This document shows, in pieces, positions 52,089-60,062 of a DNA stretch of 64,000 nt. Source of the DNA: CAVPWP01 sp050789285 (GTDB lineage Bacteria; Pseudomonadota; Alphaproteobacteria; Rhodobacterales; Rhodobacteraceae); the NCBI RefSeq assembly GCF_050789285.1, contig NZ_JBOUVX010000001.1, forward strand, positions 558,001 through 622,000, in the 5' to 3' direction. The notes under the pieces are model-generated. The model searched no databases and had not been told where the DNA came from. It saw nothing but the letters and a program-made list of their open reading frames with translations. Both the position numbers and the translations under genes were made by a program. Every line of letters begins with the position of its first letter. Position 1 is the first letter of the stretch.

Positions 52089-53525
52089 ATGGACTTCGGT
52101 TTCACGACGGCGGCCTATGTGGTTGCGGCAGTCCTTTTCATCTTCAGCCTCGGCGGCCTCTCGGGGCAGGAAAGCGCCAAGCGCGCCGTCTGGTACGGCA
52201 TCGTCGGCATGGCGATCGCGGTGCTGGCGACGCTGATCGGACCGGGACAGGGCCTCTGGGCCGTGTCGCTGATCCTGATCGCCGGCGGCGCGGTGGTCGG
52301 CTACCAGCTGGCCACCCGGGTCCAGATGACCCAGATGCCCGAGCTTGTGGCGATCATGCATTCGCTTGTCGGCCTCGCGGCGGTCTTCGTCGGCTTCAAC
52401 GCCGACATCGAGCTTGGCCGCGTGCTGGCGATGGACGAGGAAACCCGCAAGGGCCTGACCGAAGGTTTCGTAGCGATCCTTGCCAAGAAGACGCCGGTCG
52501 AGGTCACGATCCTGCGGGTCGAACTGGTGCTAGGCATCTTCATCGGCGCGGTGACCTTCACCGGTTCGGTGATCGCCTATGGCAAGCTGGCCGGGCGCGT
52601 GAACAGCGCCGCCAAGCAACTGCCGGGCGGGCATCTTCTGAACGCCGGCGCGGCCGCGCTGTCGCTTCTGCTCGTGGTCCTCTACCTCGGCGGCGGCGGC
52701 ATCTGGACGCTTCTGCTGATGACGGCCCTGGCGCTCTTCATCGGCTATCACCTGATCATGGGCATCGGCGGCGCGGACATGCCGGTCGTGGTCTCGATGC
52801 TGAACAGCTATTCGGGCTGGGCGGCGGCGGCGATCGGTTTCAGCCTTGGCAACGACCTTCTCATCGTCGTCGGCGCGCTCGTGGGCTCGTCCGGGGCCAT
52901 CCTCAGCTACATCATGTGCAAGGCGATGAACCGGTCGTTCATCAGCGTGATCCTGGGCGGATTCGGCACCACCTCGGGTCCGGCGGCCGCCATCGAAGGC
53001 GAACAGATCGCCATCGACGCCGACGGCGTGGCCGCGGCGCTGAACGAGGCGGACTCGGTCATCATCATCCCGGGCTACGGCATGGCGGTGGCCCAGGCCC
53101 AGCAGTCGGTGAGCGAGCTCACGCGCAAGCTGCGTGCGGCCGGAAAGACCGTCCGCTTCGCCATCCACCCGGTGGCGGGCCGGTTGCCGGGCCACATGAA
53201 TGTGCTCTTGGCCGAGGCGAAGGTGCCCTACGACATCGTTCTGGAGATGGACGAGATCAACGAGGACTTCCCCTCGACCGACGTCGCCATCGTCATCGGC
53301 TCGAACGACATCGTGAACCCGGCCGCGCAGGAGGATCCCAACAGCCCGATTGCCGGGATGCCGGTGCTCGAGGTCTGGAAGGCCAAGCAGGTATTCGTGT
53401 CGAAGCGCGGGCAGGGGACGGGCTATTCCGGCATCGAGAACCCGCTTTTCTACAAGGAGAACACGCGGATGTTCTACGGCGACGCCAAGGCCTCGATCGA
53501 CTCGCTGCTGCCGAAGATCGGCTGA
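52089..53525 (+). CDS. pntB: NAD(P) transhydrogenase subunit beta
   Basis: Membrane and NADPH-binding subunit, 478 residues. About nine transmembrane helices fill the first 290 residues. Domain III follows with IIIPGYGMAVAQAQ for NADP binding, HPVAGRLPGHMNVLLAEA, and GSNDIVNPAAQEDPNSPIAG. AGGAA lies before the start. It is the last gene of the pair and is followed by two strong hairpins. Confidence 0.96.
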   Translation: MDFGFTTAAYVVAAVLFIFSLGGLSGQESAKRAVWYGIVGMAIAVLATLIGPGQGLWAVSLILIAGGAVVGYQLATRVQMTQMPELVAIMHSLVGLAAVFVGFNADIELGRVLAMDEETRKGLTEGFVAILAKKTPVEVTILRVELVLGIFIGAVTFTGSVIAYGKLAGRVNSAAKQLPGGHLLNAGAAALSLLLVVLYLGGGGIWTLLLMTALALFIGYHLIMGIGGADMPVVVSMLNSYSGWAAAAIGFSLGNDLLIVVGALVGSSGAILSYIMCKAMNRSFISVILGGFGTTSGPAAAIEGEQIAIDADGVAAALNEADSVIIIPGYGMAVAQAQQSVSELTRKLRAAGKTVRFAIHPVAGRLPGHMNVLLAEAKVPYDIVLEMDEINEDFPSTDVAIVIGSNDIVNPAAQEDPNSPIAGMPVLEVWKAKQVFVSKRGQGTGYSGIENPLFYKENTRMFYGDAKASIDSLLPKIG

Positions 53526-53526
53526 T

Positions 53527-53581
53527 CGCCCCGGCCCTGCCGGGGCGCGCCTCCGGCGGGGATATTTGGACCAAGAAGAAC
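53527..53581 (+). repeat. hairpin-plus-box intergenic element, copy E, after pntB
   Basis: CGCCCCGGC-CCT-GCCGGGGCG (53527-53547) has a perfect 9-bp stem one base after the pntB stop. It is followed by GGATATTTGGACCAAGAAGAA (up to 53580). It fits the same family as copies A and C and probably helps end the pnt transcript. Confidence 0.8.
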
Positions 53582-53587
53582 GCCGCG

Positions 53588-53620
53588 CGCCCCGGCCCTT
53601 TATGGACCGGGGCGTTTCTC
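53588..53620 (+). terminator. second hairpin after pntB, terminator-like
   Basis: CGCCCCGG (53588-53595) pairs with CCGGGGCG (53607-53614) across an 11-base loop, then TTTCTCCTT. Its first 12 bases (CGCCCCGGCCCT) repeat those of the stem at 53527, so the two hairpins appear to be related copies. Confidence 0.75.
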
Positions 53621-53678
53621 CTTGGACGGTCATCGGCTTCCCAGCCTGTACCGTGCCAACATCCTGGCGTCTCAGGGT

Positions 53679-53742
53679 TTCTTCTTGGTTAAAATATCCT
53701 GGGGGAGGCGCCCCTCGGGGGGGCGCCGGGGGCGAAGCCCCC
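53679..53742 (-). repeat. hairpin-plus-box intergenic element, copy F
   Basis: TTCTTCTTGG (53679-53688) and AAAATATCC form the box on the plus strand. To the right, GGCGCCCC/GGGGCGCC (53707-53727) and GGGGGC-GAA-GCCCCC (53728-53742) make two hairpins. It points against copy E, 100 bases away, and no minus-strand gene lies to its right. Confidence 0.75.
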
Positions 53743-53744
53743 TG

Positions 53745-53983
53745 GAACGGCACCGCCAGAAACGGCCCCGGACAGAAGCGCCCGTGCAACGGCGTGGCGA
53801 AAATTCGGGCCTGCGCATTTTCCGTATTGCAATGTGGGGCGAACTGCCCCAAATGCCCGCCCACGGACGCCAACGCACGCGCCTCTGGCCGGATGCATCT
53901 GCTGAACGTGTTTACGCAGCGACGGTAACGTCTCCCTTGGAACTTTTGCGGCTCCCCGCGGGCCGGGTCTATTGGAGATGACC
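53745..53983 (+). promoter_or_regulatory. long leader of the decarboxylase gene with a short reading frame
   Basis: About 240 bases without a normal gene precede the decarboxylase. The block 53862-53930 looks constrained: a short frame ends NARASGRMHLLNVFTQRR with TAA at 53926-53928. It could start at GTG 53794, TTG 53827, or ATG 53893 (11 residues). The speF RNA element is a known leader of ornithine decarboxylase genes in alphaproteobacteria, and enterobacterial speF is governed by an ornithine-sensing leader peptide. The identity of this leader with speF RNA is not confirmed. Confidence 0.5.
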
Positions 53984-55156
53984 ATGATGATGCATGTGCC
54001 CGGGGCCGAGGCCCTGGATCGATCCTCGTCCCTCTCGACGCTGGAAGTTTTCGCGCTGACGCAGCGCTTCGACCGCCCGACGCTGGTGATCGACCCCGCC
54101 ATCGTGGCGCGCAACTATGCCGAGCTGAAGGCGGGTCTGGGGCGTGCCGACATCCACTACGCAGTGAAGGCCAACCCCGCGCGCGAGATCGTCGCGGCGC
54201 TGATCGCGCTCGGCTCGCATTTCGATGCCGCCTCGCGCGGCGAGATCGAGCTTTGCCTGTCGCTTGGGGCGCGGCCCTCGACGATCTCGTTCGGAAACAC
54301 GGTCAAGAAGGCCGGCGACATAGCCTTCGCCCATGCCGCGGGCGTCCGTCTCTTCGCCGTGGACGCGCCCGAAGAGCTTGCCAAGATCGCCGAACACGCG
54401 CCCGGTGCGCAGGTCTATGTCCGTCTTCTGGTTACCGAAAGCCAGGCCGACTGGCCGCTGTCGCGGAAGTTCGGCTGCGACCGCCCGACGGCGCTGGCAC
54501 TGATGGCCGAGGCGCGCGCGCTTGGCCTCGACCCGGTGGGCATCTCGTTCCACGTCGGCTCGCAGACCCGCCGGTCGGGCATGTGGGCCGCCGCACTGGA
54601 CGAGATGGCAGGCGTCTGGACGGCCGCGCGGGCGGCGGGACATGAGCTGAGCCTCGTCAATATCGGCGGCGGCTTCCCGGCCTTCTACGGCGAGGCGATC
54701 GAGGCGGCCGAGGATTACGCCGCAAGCGTCGTCGGCATGGTCGAGGCACGCTTCCCCGGCGCCACCCGCATCATGGCCGAACCGGGCCGCGGCCTTGTCG
54801 GCAACGCGGGCGTGATCGCCTGCGAGGTCGTGCTGGTAAGTCGGAAGTCCGCCACCGACCTCAACCGCTGGGTCTATCTCGACATCGGCAAGTTCTCGGG
54901 CCTGGCCGAGACCATCGACGAGGCGATCCGGTACCAGTTCGTCACCCCGCGCGACGGCGATCCGGTCGGCCCCTGCATCCTGGCGGGGCCGTCCTGCGAC
55001 AGCGCGGATGTGCTCTATGAAAAGCGCCCGATGATGCTGCCGGCCACGCTGAAGGCGGGCGACAAGGTCCTGATCCGCAACGCGGGCGCCTATACGTCAA
55101 GCTATTCCTCGGTCGGATTCAACGGCTTCCCGCCGCTGGCGGTGGTCGCGATCTGA
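53984..55156 (+). CDS. PLP-dependent ornithine-type decarboxylase (group IV)
   Basis: A 390-residue enzyme of the eukaryotic-like ornithine/lysine/diaminopimelate decarboxylase fold. The Schiff-base Lys62 is in YAVKANP, GGGFP and MAEPGRGLVGNAGV bind phosphate, and the C-terminal GPSCDSADVLYEK supplies Cys and Asp for substrate. I prefer ATG 53984, six bases after GGAG; 53978 and TTG 53972 are in frame upstream. The product is most likely putrescine for polyamine synthesis. A leader and a 3' stem-loop frame the gene. Confidence 0.92.
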   Translation: MMMHVPGAEALDRSSSLSTLEVFALTQRFDRPTLVIDPAIVARNYAELKAGLGRADIHYAVKANPAREIVAALIALGSHFDAASRGEIELCLSLGARPSTISFGNTVKKAGDIAFAHAAGVRLFAVDAPEELAKIAEHAPGAQVYVRLLVTESQADWPLSRKFGCDRPTALALMAEARALGLDPVGISFHVGSQTRRSGMWAAALDEMAGVWTAARAAGHELSLVNIGGGFPAFYGEAIEAAEDYAASVVGMVEARFPGATRIMAEPGRGLVGNAGVIACEVVLVSRKSATDLNRWVYLDIGKFSGLAETIDEAIRYQFVTPRDGDPVGPCILAGPSCDSADVLYEKRPMMLPATLKAGDKVLIRNAGAYTSSYSSVGFNGFPPLAVVAI

Positions 55157-55172
55157 CGGGTCCCGCCTCGGT

Positions 55173-55198
55173 CCGTGCGGGCTCTCAGGCCCGCACGG
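55173..55198 (+). terminator. stem-loop after the decarboxylase gene
   Basis: CCGTGCGGGC-TCTCAG-GCCCGCACGG is a perfect 10-bp stem with a 6-base loop, 16 bases after the stop. No T-run follows, so it may end transcripts weakly or protect the 3' end. Confidence 0.65.
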
Positions 55199-55214
55199 TG
55201 CACCGTTGTATGCG

Positions 55215-55251
55215 TGTAAGTGACAGATATTTCTGTATAATCCGCTTTACA
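55215..55251 (+). promoter_or_regulatory. AT-rich promoter-like region before the DUF3422 gene
   Basis: TATAAT at 55236-55241 is a perfect -10 sequence, unusual in this genome, but no well-spaced -35 is obvious. ACAGA-TATT-TCTGT (55223-55236) is a perfect inverted repeat just before it, and TGTAA (55215-55219) with TTACA (55247-55251) form an outer pair. Likely promoter plus operator. Confidence 0.5.
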
Positions 55252-55301
55252 GAAAGGGCGTTCCGGCCTAGGTCCCGGGAAAGGCGACCAATAGGCAGGC
55301 C

Positions 55302-56582
55302 ATGAGCACGCTGGACGATCATCCGCTTCGCTATCAGTTGTCGAACGAGCTGCACGCACGGCCCTTCCCGTCGCTCGACGCGCCGTGCCGGGCGGCCTTC
55401 GTCGCGATCAAGCGGCCGCAGGATGCCGCAGCGCGCGACCGCGAGGCCGACCGCGCCCATCTGATTGCGCTGCTCGATCGCTTCGGCGCCGACCACCCCA
55501 GCCCCGGCGCCACGCATTTCTTCGGCGATCTGGGCAAGTTCAAGCTGAAGTGGGAAAACCATACCGAGTTCGTGACCTACACGATCTTCGTGTCGGGGCT
55601 GGGCGACCGGCCCTTCGCCACCGACGTGTTCGAGATGTTCCCCGAGGACTGGCTGTCCGAGGCGCCGGGTCTGCGCGTGACCTCGGCGCTGATCCGGGTC
55701 GAGGAACTGACCGACGAGGACGCCATCCCCGACAAGATCGACGACTGGTTCGTGCCCGAAAGCGTGGCGGTCAGCAGCGTGCTGGATGATACTGCGATCA
55801 TTTCGGGCGATTTCCGCATCGACACCGCCGGGCACATGCGCTTCGCCGTCTTCGTGCGCCCCGAGACCGGCTCGCGCCGGGTCGGGCGGATCGTGCAGCG
55901 TCTCTGCGAGATCGAGACCTACAAGTCGATGTCGATGCTGGGCCTGGCCCGTGTCCGCCAGATCGGTCCGCAGATGAGCGGCCTCGACCAGCGCATGACC
56001 GCCCTCACGCAGGAGATGACGGGCGAGATCTCGAGCCCCGAGACCACGCTGCGGGCGCTTCTAGCGATCTCGTCCGAGCTTGAGAACCTTCTGGCACGGA
56101 ACTCGTTCCGCTTTGGTGCGACGGGCGCTTACGAGGCGCTGGTGAACCAGCGCGTGCAGGTGATGCGCGAGGAACGCTTTCGCGGACGCCAGACGTTCCG
56201 GGAATTCATGACGCGCCGCTTCGATCCGGCGATGCGCACGGTCAACTCGGCCGAGCGGAACCTGCACCAGATGGCCGACCGCGCGACGCGCGCCGCGAAC
56301 CTGCTGCGCACCCGGGTCGACGTGGAACGGTCGGCCCAGAACCAGAAGCTTCTGGAAAGCATGGACCGGCGCGCCGACCTTCAGCTGCGTCTCCAGAAGA
56401 CGGTCGAAGGCTTCTCGGTCGTGGCCATCAGCTATTACGCGGTGAACCTTGCGGCCTATCTGGCCGGTCCGCTGGCCGAACCCTTCGGCGTCTCGAAGAC
56501 GCTGATGACGGGGTTCCTCACTCCGCCGGTAGTGCTTCTGGTGTTCCTGCTTGTGCGCCGGATCCGGCAGTCGGTCGAGTGA
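55302..56582 (+). CDS. DUF3422 family membrane-anchored protein
   Basis: A 426-residue protein of DUF3422, a family of unknown function. The N-terminal part carries LSNELHARPFPSL and FEMFPEDWL. A helical region with NLHQMADRATRAANLLRTRV and NQKLLESMDRRADLQ could form coiled coils. Two membrane helices near the C-terminus (SYYAVNLAAYLAG and TPPVVLLVFLLV) anchor it, with a short charged turn between. The 3' end overlaps the YeeE gene on the other strand by 65 bases. Confidence 0.9.
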   Translation: MSTLDDHPLRYQLSNELHARPFPSLDAPCRAAFVAIKRPQDAAARDREADRAHLIALLDRFGADHPSPGATHFFGDLGKFKLKWENHTEFVTYTIFVSGLGDRPFATDVFEMFPEDWLSEAPGLRVTSALIRVEELTDEDAIPDKIDDWFVPESVAVSSVLDDTAIISGDFRIDTAGHMRFAVFVRPETGSRRVGRIVQRLCEIETYKSMSMLGLARVRQIGPQMSGLDQRMTALTQEMTGEISSPETTLRALLAISSELENLLARNSFRFGATGAYEALVNQRVQVMREERFRGRQTFREFMTRRFDPAMRTVNSAERNLHQMADRATRAANLLRTRVDVERSAQNQKLLESMDRRADLQLRLQKTVEGFSVVAISYYAVNLAAYLAGPLAEPFGVSKTLMTGFLTPPVVLLVFLLVRRIRQSVE

Positions 56583-57600
56583 CGCCAAGGGCGCGGTTGA
56601 TGGCCGCGCCGCCTGCGATGATCGACACAAGGGCAAGGATCGCCGCGATCGACAGGGTCGGCACGCCCGACAGGCCCGCGCCCACGGTGCAGCCGCCGGC
56701 CAGCACCCCGCCCACCCCCATCAGGACCGCGCCGGTCAGGTAACGCCCGGTCTGACGCGGGCTTTCGAAGCTTTGGACCGCGATCTCGCGGCGGGCGGCT
56801 GCCGCGAGGAAGGCGCCCAGGACCGTGCCGCCGATCAGGCCCACACCGAAGGTCGCGGGCACAGCCGACGAGGCGAGCGTCCAGAAGATCGTCTCGGCCG
56901 CGGGCAGGGTGAAGGACAGGCTTTCCATCGCCACCGGGTCGAATTCGTCGAACAGCACGTAGCCGGTGCCAACCCAGCCCGCCGCCGCAAGCGCGCCGAT
57001 GACGACGGCAAGGCCAAGATCGCGCGGCCGGGCGCCCGAGCGCAGGGCGAACAGGATCAGGGCTGCGGCCAGGGCCACCGCCCAGACCACGGCCCCGCCG
57101 GGAAGCGCGGCAAGCGAGGTGGCGTCGCCCAGAGGCAGAGTGACGCTGCCCAGGGACGTCCGCAGCGGGGCAAGAACCCCCTTCAGCGTGGCATGGGCGA
57201 CGACGGCGAAGACCAGAAGAACGGTCAGCGACCGCAGGTTGCCCGATGCCAGCAGCACCGTCTGGCGCGAGACGCACCCGCGCGTCAGAACCATGCCCGC
57301 CCCGAAGGCAAGGCCGCCCAGCACGATGGCCAGCACGGGCAGGTCGGCGGCAAGGAAGCGATGATCGTCGAAGGCGATCCATCCCCCGGCGACGGCGGCC
57401 TGCACGGCAAGGATCGCCGTGGCCAGGGCAAGGGCCCAGACGCCGCCCGCGGGGCGCCGCTCGGCGTCGTCGCCGGCGACGGCCCGGCGCAGGCAAAAGC
57501 GCGTGATCTGGGCGAGTGCGCCGAACAGCACCCCAAGGCCAAGGCCGAAAAGGACTGCCGCCTGGGGGGCGGGCATGGACAGGCCAAGAGATTCGTACAT
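56518..57600 (-). CDS. YeeE/YedE family sulfur-compound transporter
   Basis: A 360-residue membrane protein with about nine to ten helices. Three conserved Cys sites typical of YeeE/TsuA thiosulfate uptake are visible: ITRFCLRRA, LTRGCVSRQ and LAGGCTVGAGLSG. GGAG lies nine bases before the ATG. The related E. coli protein takes up thiosulfate. No rhodanese or persulfide-sensing ArsR partner is next to it. Its 3' end is antisense to the last codons of DUF3422. Confidence 0.9.
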   Translation of the reverse strand: MYESLGLSMPAPQAAVLFGLGLGVLFGALAQITRFCLRRAVAGDDAERRPAGGVWALALATAILAVQAAVAGGWIAFDDHRFLAADLPVLAIVLGGLAFGAGMVLTRGCVSRQTVLLASGNLRSLTVLLVFAVVAHATLKGVLAPLRTSLGSVTLPLGDATSLAALPGGAVVWAVALAAALILFALRSGARPRDLGLAVVIGALAAAGWVGTGYVLFDEFDPVAMESLSFTLPAAETIFWTLASSAVPATFGVGLIGGTVLGAFLAAAARREIAVQSFESPRQTGRYLTGAVLMGVGGVLAGGCTVGAGLSGVPTLSIAAILALVSIIAGGAAINRALGVTRPTAGSGAQAGTPEALPAE

Positions 57601-58349
57601 CGCGCAGGCTCCGGATCGGAAAGTCGTCCTATCTGACGGAGTATGCGATGCTGATCAAGGGGGTTCGGAAGCAAATTCCCGCGCAGCAGGAGAACATCGT
57701 TCTGTTTCCGCCAGGCAGGACGAATGCCGTTCCATCCCGGTCGCACAACCGAAACCCTTGCCCGCGCCGAGGGGCGCCGGGCGCAAGGCCGTCCTTATTT
57801 TTCGCCGTGTGCGCATCGTCCCCGGATGCGCTGGCCAAGCGCGCCGCCGATGCCGTTCACCGCGACCCCTGCCGGTGACGATCGCGCCACCAATGATGCG
57901 GGTCGTCACCGTCCACACGGGCGGCACGGGTTGCGCCGCGCAGGTCCGCGGGCTTGAAGGTGCACTTCGTGAACATGGCCAGGGCGCTGTCGACCGAGCG
58001 TGCGAATCCTGTGACCGACGCGAATCGGTCCAGCCCCCACGGTCAGGGAATCGGGGCCAAGGATTGCCGCTGCGGCGTCGATTTCCGGGGGCGCCGCGCG
58101 GCTCGCGTGAGGCTTGAGGTGCCCGGATGACGGCCGAGGTCGTGCAATTTCAGCCGGCGTTGCGCGCTGTTCACCCCGAGGCCAGGTTCACCGCCACGCG
58201 GGGCGTCGACATCCCGAGCCGTCGCCCCGATCATGGCCGGCGCGCCTGCGCGGGGGAAGTCATACCACAACTGGTTTCAAACGACTTTAATGCACTATTG
58301 CATTCCTATTTCAGATGCGACAGCCTTTGTTTCAAAAGGGGGCAAGTCC
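57601..58349. other. 749-base region without a supported gene
   Basis: No frame here shows family motifs. One small frame from ATG 57648 to 57878 has a GGAG six to seven bases upstream and would give about 76 residues (MLIKGVRKQIPAQQENI...), but its codons have low third-position GC for this genome. The region has short AT-rich parts at 57640-57720 and 58265-58335. The first holds the YeeE upstream region; the second holds the MarR gene promoter and a palindrome. Decayed genes are possible but not shown. Confidence 0.5.
58289..58304. promoter_or_regulatory. palindrome upstream of the MarR-type gene
   Basis: AATGCA-CTAT-TGCATT is a perfect 6-bp inverted repeat in an AT-rich stretch, 46 bases before the start codon of the MarR gene. 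MarR regulators usually bind such sites in their own promoter. Confidence 0.55.
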
Positions 58350-58820
58350 ATGACAAACAAGATCATCAAGCGCGGCATCGAGCTGACCGCACCCGACACC
58401 CCGTTCGGGGCGCTTCTGGGCAGTGCCGGTCGGGCGATCAACGAGGCCGAGAAAAGCCTTGGCCTGCAGTCCATCAAGGCGCCGTTCCTCAGCATCCTGT
58501 GGCTGGTGAACGCGGAACCGGGCCACGCGCAGGGCGAATACGCGGCCGCACTGCACTATGACCTCGCCACCTTCGGGCGCCACGTCGAGTCGCTGGTGGG
58601 CGATGGTTACATGCTCAAGACCCAGGCCGACCACGACCACCGCGTGATGGAACTTCGCCTCACCCCGAAGGGCGAAGCGAAGATCACCGAAAAGATGAAG
58701 ATCGTGAACCGCATGGACGCCCAGGTCGCCTCGTCCATGGGGAATGAGGATTTTCAGCGCCTGAAGACCCTGATCGGCCGTTACCTGCAGGCGTTCGATC
58801 GCGGCACCGACATCCATTGA
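58350..58820 (+). CDS. MarR-like winged-helix regulator
   Basis: A 156-residue protein starting at ATG 58350 after AAGGGGG. The winged-helix order is seen: a helix with FLSILWLVNAEPG, the HYDLATFGRHVESLVGDGYM recognition region, and the wing with HRVMELRLTPKGEAKITE. The N- and C-terminal helices would make the dimer. Ligand unknown. An M20 amidohydrolase gene starts 68 bases downstream in the same direction, so it may be a target. Confidence 0.8.
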   Translation: MTNKIIKRGIELTAPDTPFGALLGSAGRAINEAEKSLGLQSIKAPFLSILWLVNAEPGHAQGEYAAALHYDLATFGRHVESLVGDGYMLKTQADHDHRVMELRLTPKGEAKITEKMKIVNRMDAQVASSMGNEDFQRLKTLIGRYLQAFDRGTDIH

Positions 58821-58888
58821 CCTTCCTGCGCCCGTCGCCATGGTGTGGGCGCGCCTGATGGAAGGCCAGTTGGAAGGAATGTCGTGCC

Positions 58889-60055
58889 ATGCCGGTTCGC
58901 AACCGCCTTGCCGAGATGCAGCCCGAGATCGCCGGGTGGCGGCGGCACCTTCATGAACATCCCGAGCTTCTGTTCGACACCGTCCGGACGGGCGCGTTCG
59001 TCGCCGCGCGTCTGACCGACTTCGGCTGTGACGAGGTCGTGACGGGTCTGGCGCGGACCGGCGTCGTGGGCGTGATCCGGGGCCGGCATCCGGGCGGTCG
59101 CACGGTCGGCCTGCGCGCCGACATGGACGCGCTGCCCATCGCCGAGGCGACCGGGGTGGTGCATGCCTCGAAGACGCCCGGCGTGATGCATGCCTGCGGC
59201 CACGATGGCCACACCGCGATGTTGCTGGGGGCGGCCAAGTATCTTGCCGAGACGCGGAACTTCGCCGGCACGGTCGTGGTGATCTTCCAGCCCGCCGAAG
59301 AGGGGGGCGGCGGCGGCAAGGTCATGGTCGACGAAGGCATGATGGAGCGCTTCGGCATCGACGAGATCTACGGCATGCACAACTGGCCGGGCCTGCCCAC
59401 GGGGCAGTTCGCGATCCGCCCCGGCGCCTTCTTCGCCGCCGCCGACCAGTTCCGGATCGAGGTGCGGGGCAAGGGCGGCCACGCCGCCAAGCCGCACGAG
59501 ACGATCGACACCACCGTCGTGGCCTGCCACATCGTCCTTGCGCTTCAGACCATCGCCAGCCGCAACGTCGATCCGACGGAGCAGATCGTCGTCTCGGTCA
59601 CGACCTTCGAGACCGACTCGCGGGCGCACAACGTCATCCCGAACCTTGCGAAGCTTGGCGGAACGGTCCGCACCCTTGACCCCGAGGTGCGGGACCTTGC
59701 CGAACGGCGGATGCGCGAGATCGCCGAAGCCACCGCGCAGGCCTTCGGCGCCACGGCCGAGCTGACCTACAGCCGCGGCTACCCCGTGATGGTCAATTCC
59801 GAGGTCGAGACCGGCCACGCCATCGCCGCCGCCGAAAAGGTGTCGGGTGGCTGTGCCCCCGCGCCCCTTGTCATGGGGGGCGAGGATTTCGCCTTCATGC
59901 TGAACGAACGCCCCGGCGCCTACATCCTTGTCGGCAACGGCGACACGGCGATGGTCCATCACCCGAAGTACGACTTCAACGACGACGCCATCCCCGCGGG
60001 ATGCTCATGGTGGGTCGAGATCGCGGAAAGCCGTCTGGCGCCGGCCGCATCCTGA
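58889..60055 (+). CDS. M20 family amidohydrolase (hippurate hydrolase-like)
   Basis: A 388-residue metal-dependent amidase. Metal ligands lie in MHACGHDGHTAMLLG (Cys and His), PAEEGGGGGKVM (Glu), GMHNWPGLP (His), and GGEDFAFM near the end. GLRADMDALPI is the first family motif. Substrates are N-acyl amino acids or hippurate-like amides, not determined. It follows a MarR gene and converges with cydB, seven bases apart. Confidence 0.92.
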   Translation: MPVRNRLAEMQPEIAGWRRHLHEHPELLFDTVRTGAFVAARLTDFGCDEVVTGLARTGVVGVIRGRHPGGRTVGLRADMDALPIAEATGVVHASKTPGVMHACGHDGHTAMLLGAAKYLAETRNFAGTVVVIFQPAEEGGGGGKVMVDEGMMERFGIDEIYGMHNWPGLPTGQFAIRPGAFFAAADQFRIEVRGKGGHAAKPHETIDTTVVACHIVLALQTIASRNVDPTEQIVVSVTTFETDSRAHNVIPNLAKLGGTVRTLDPEVRDLAERRMREIAEATAQAFGATAELTYSRGYPVMVNSEVETGHAIAAAEKVSGGCAPAPLVMGGEDFAFMLNERPGAYILVGNGDTAMVHHPKYDFNDDAIPAGCSWWVEIAESRLAPAAS

Positions 60056-60062
60056 CCGCGCC

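Noticed and set aside
53831..53979. Plus-strand frame from ATG 53831 (MWGELPQMP...) ending at the decarboxylase start
   Set aside because: No ribosome binding site or motif; the other frame in the same leader shows a more regular peptide. It remains an alternative leader ORF.
57648..57878. Small plus-strand frame MLIKGVRKQIPAQQ...
   Set aside because: A fair ribosome binding site, but low third-position GC, no family and no clear fold; kept only as a note in the gap.
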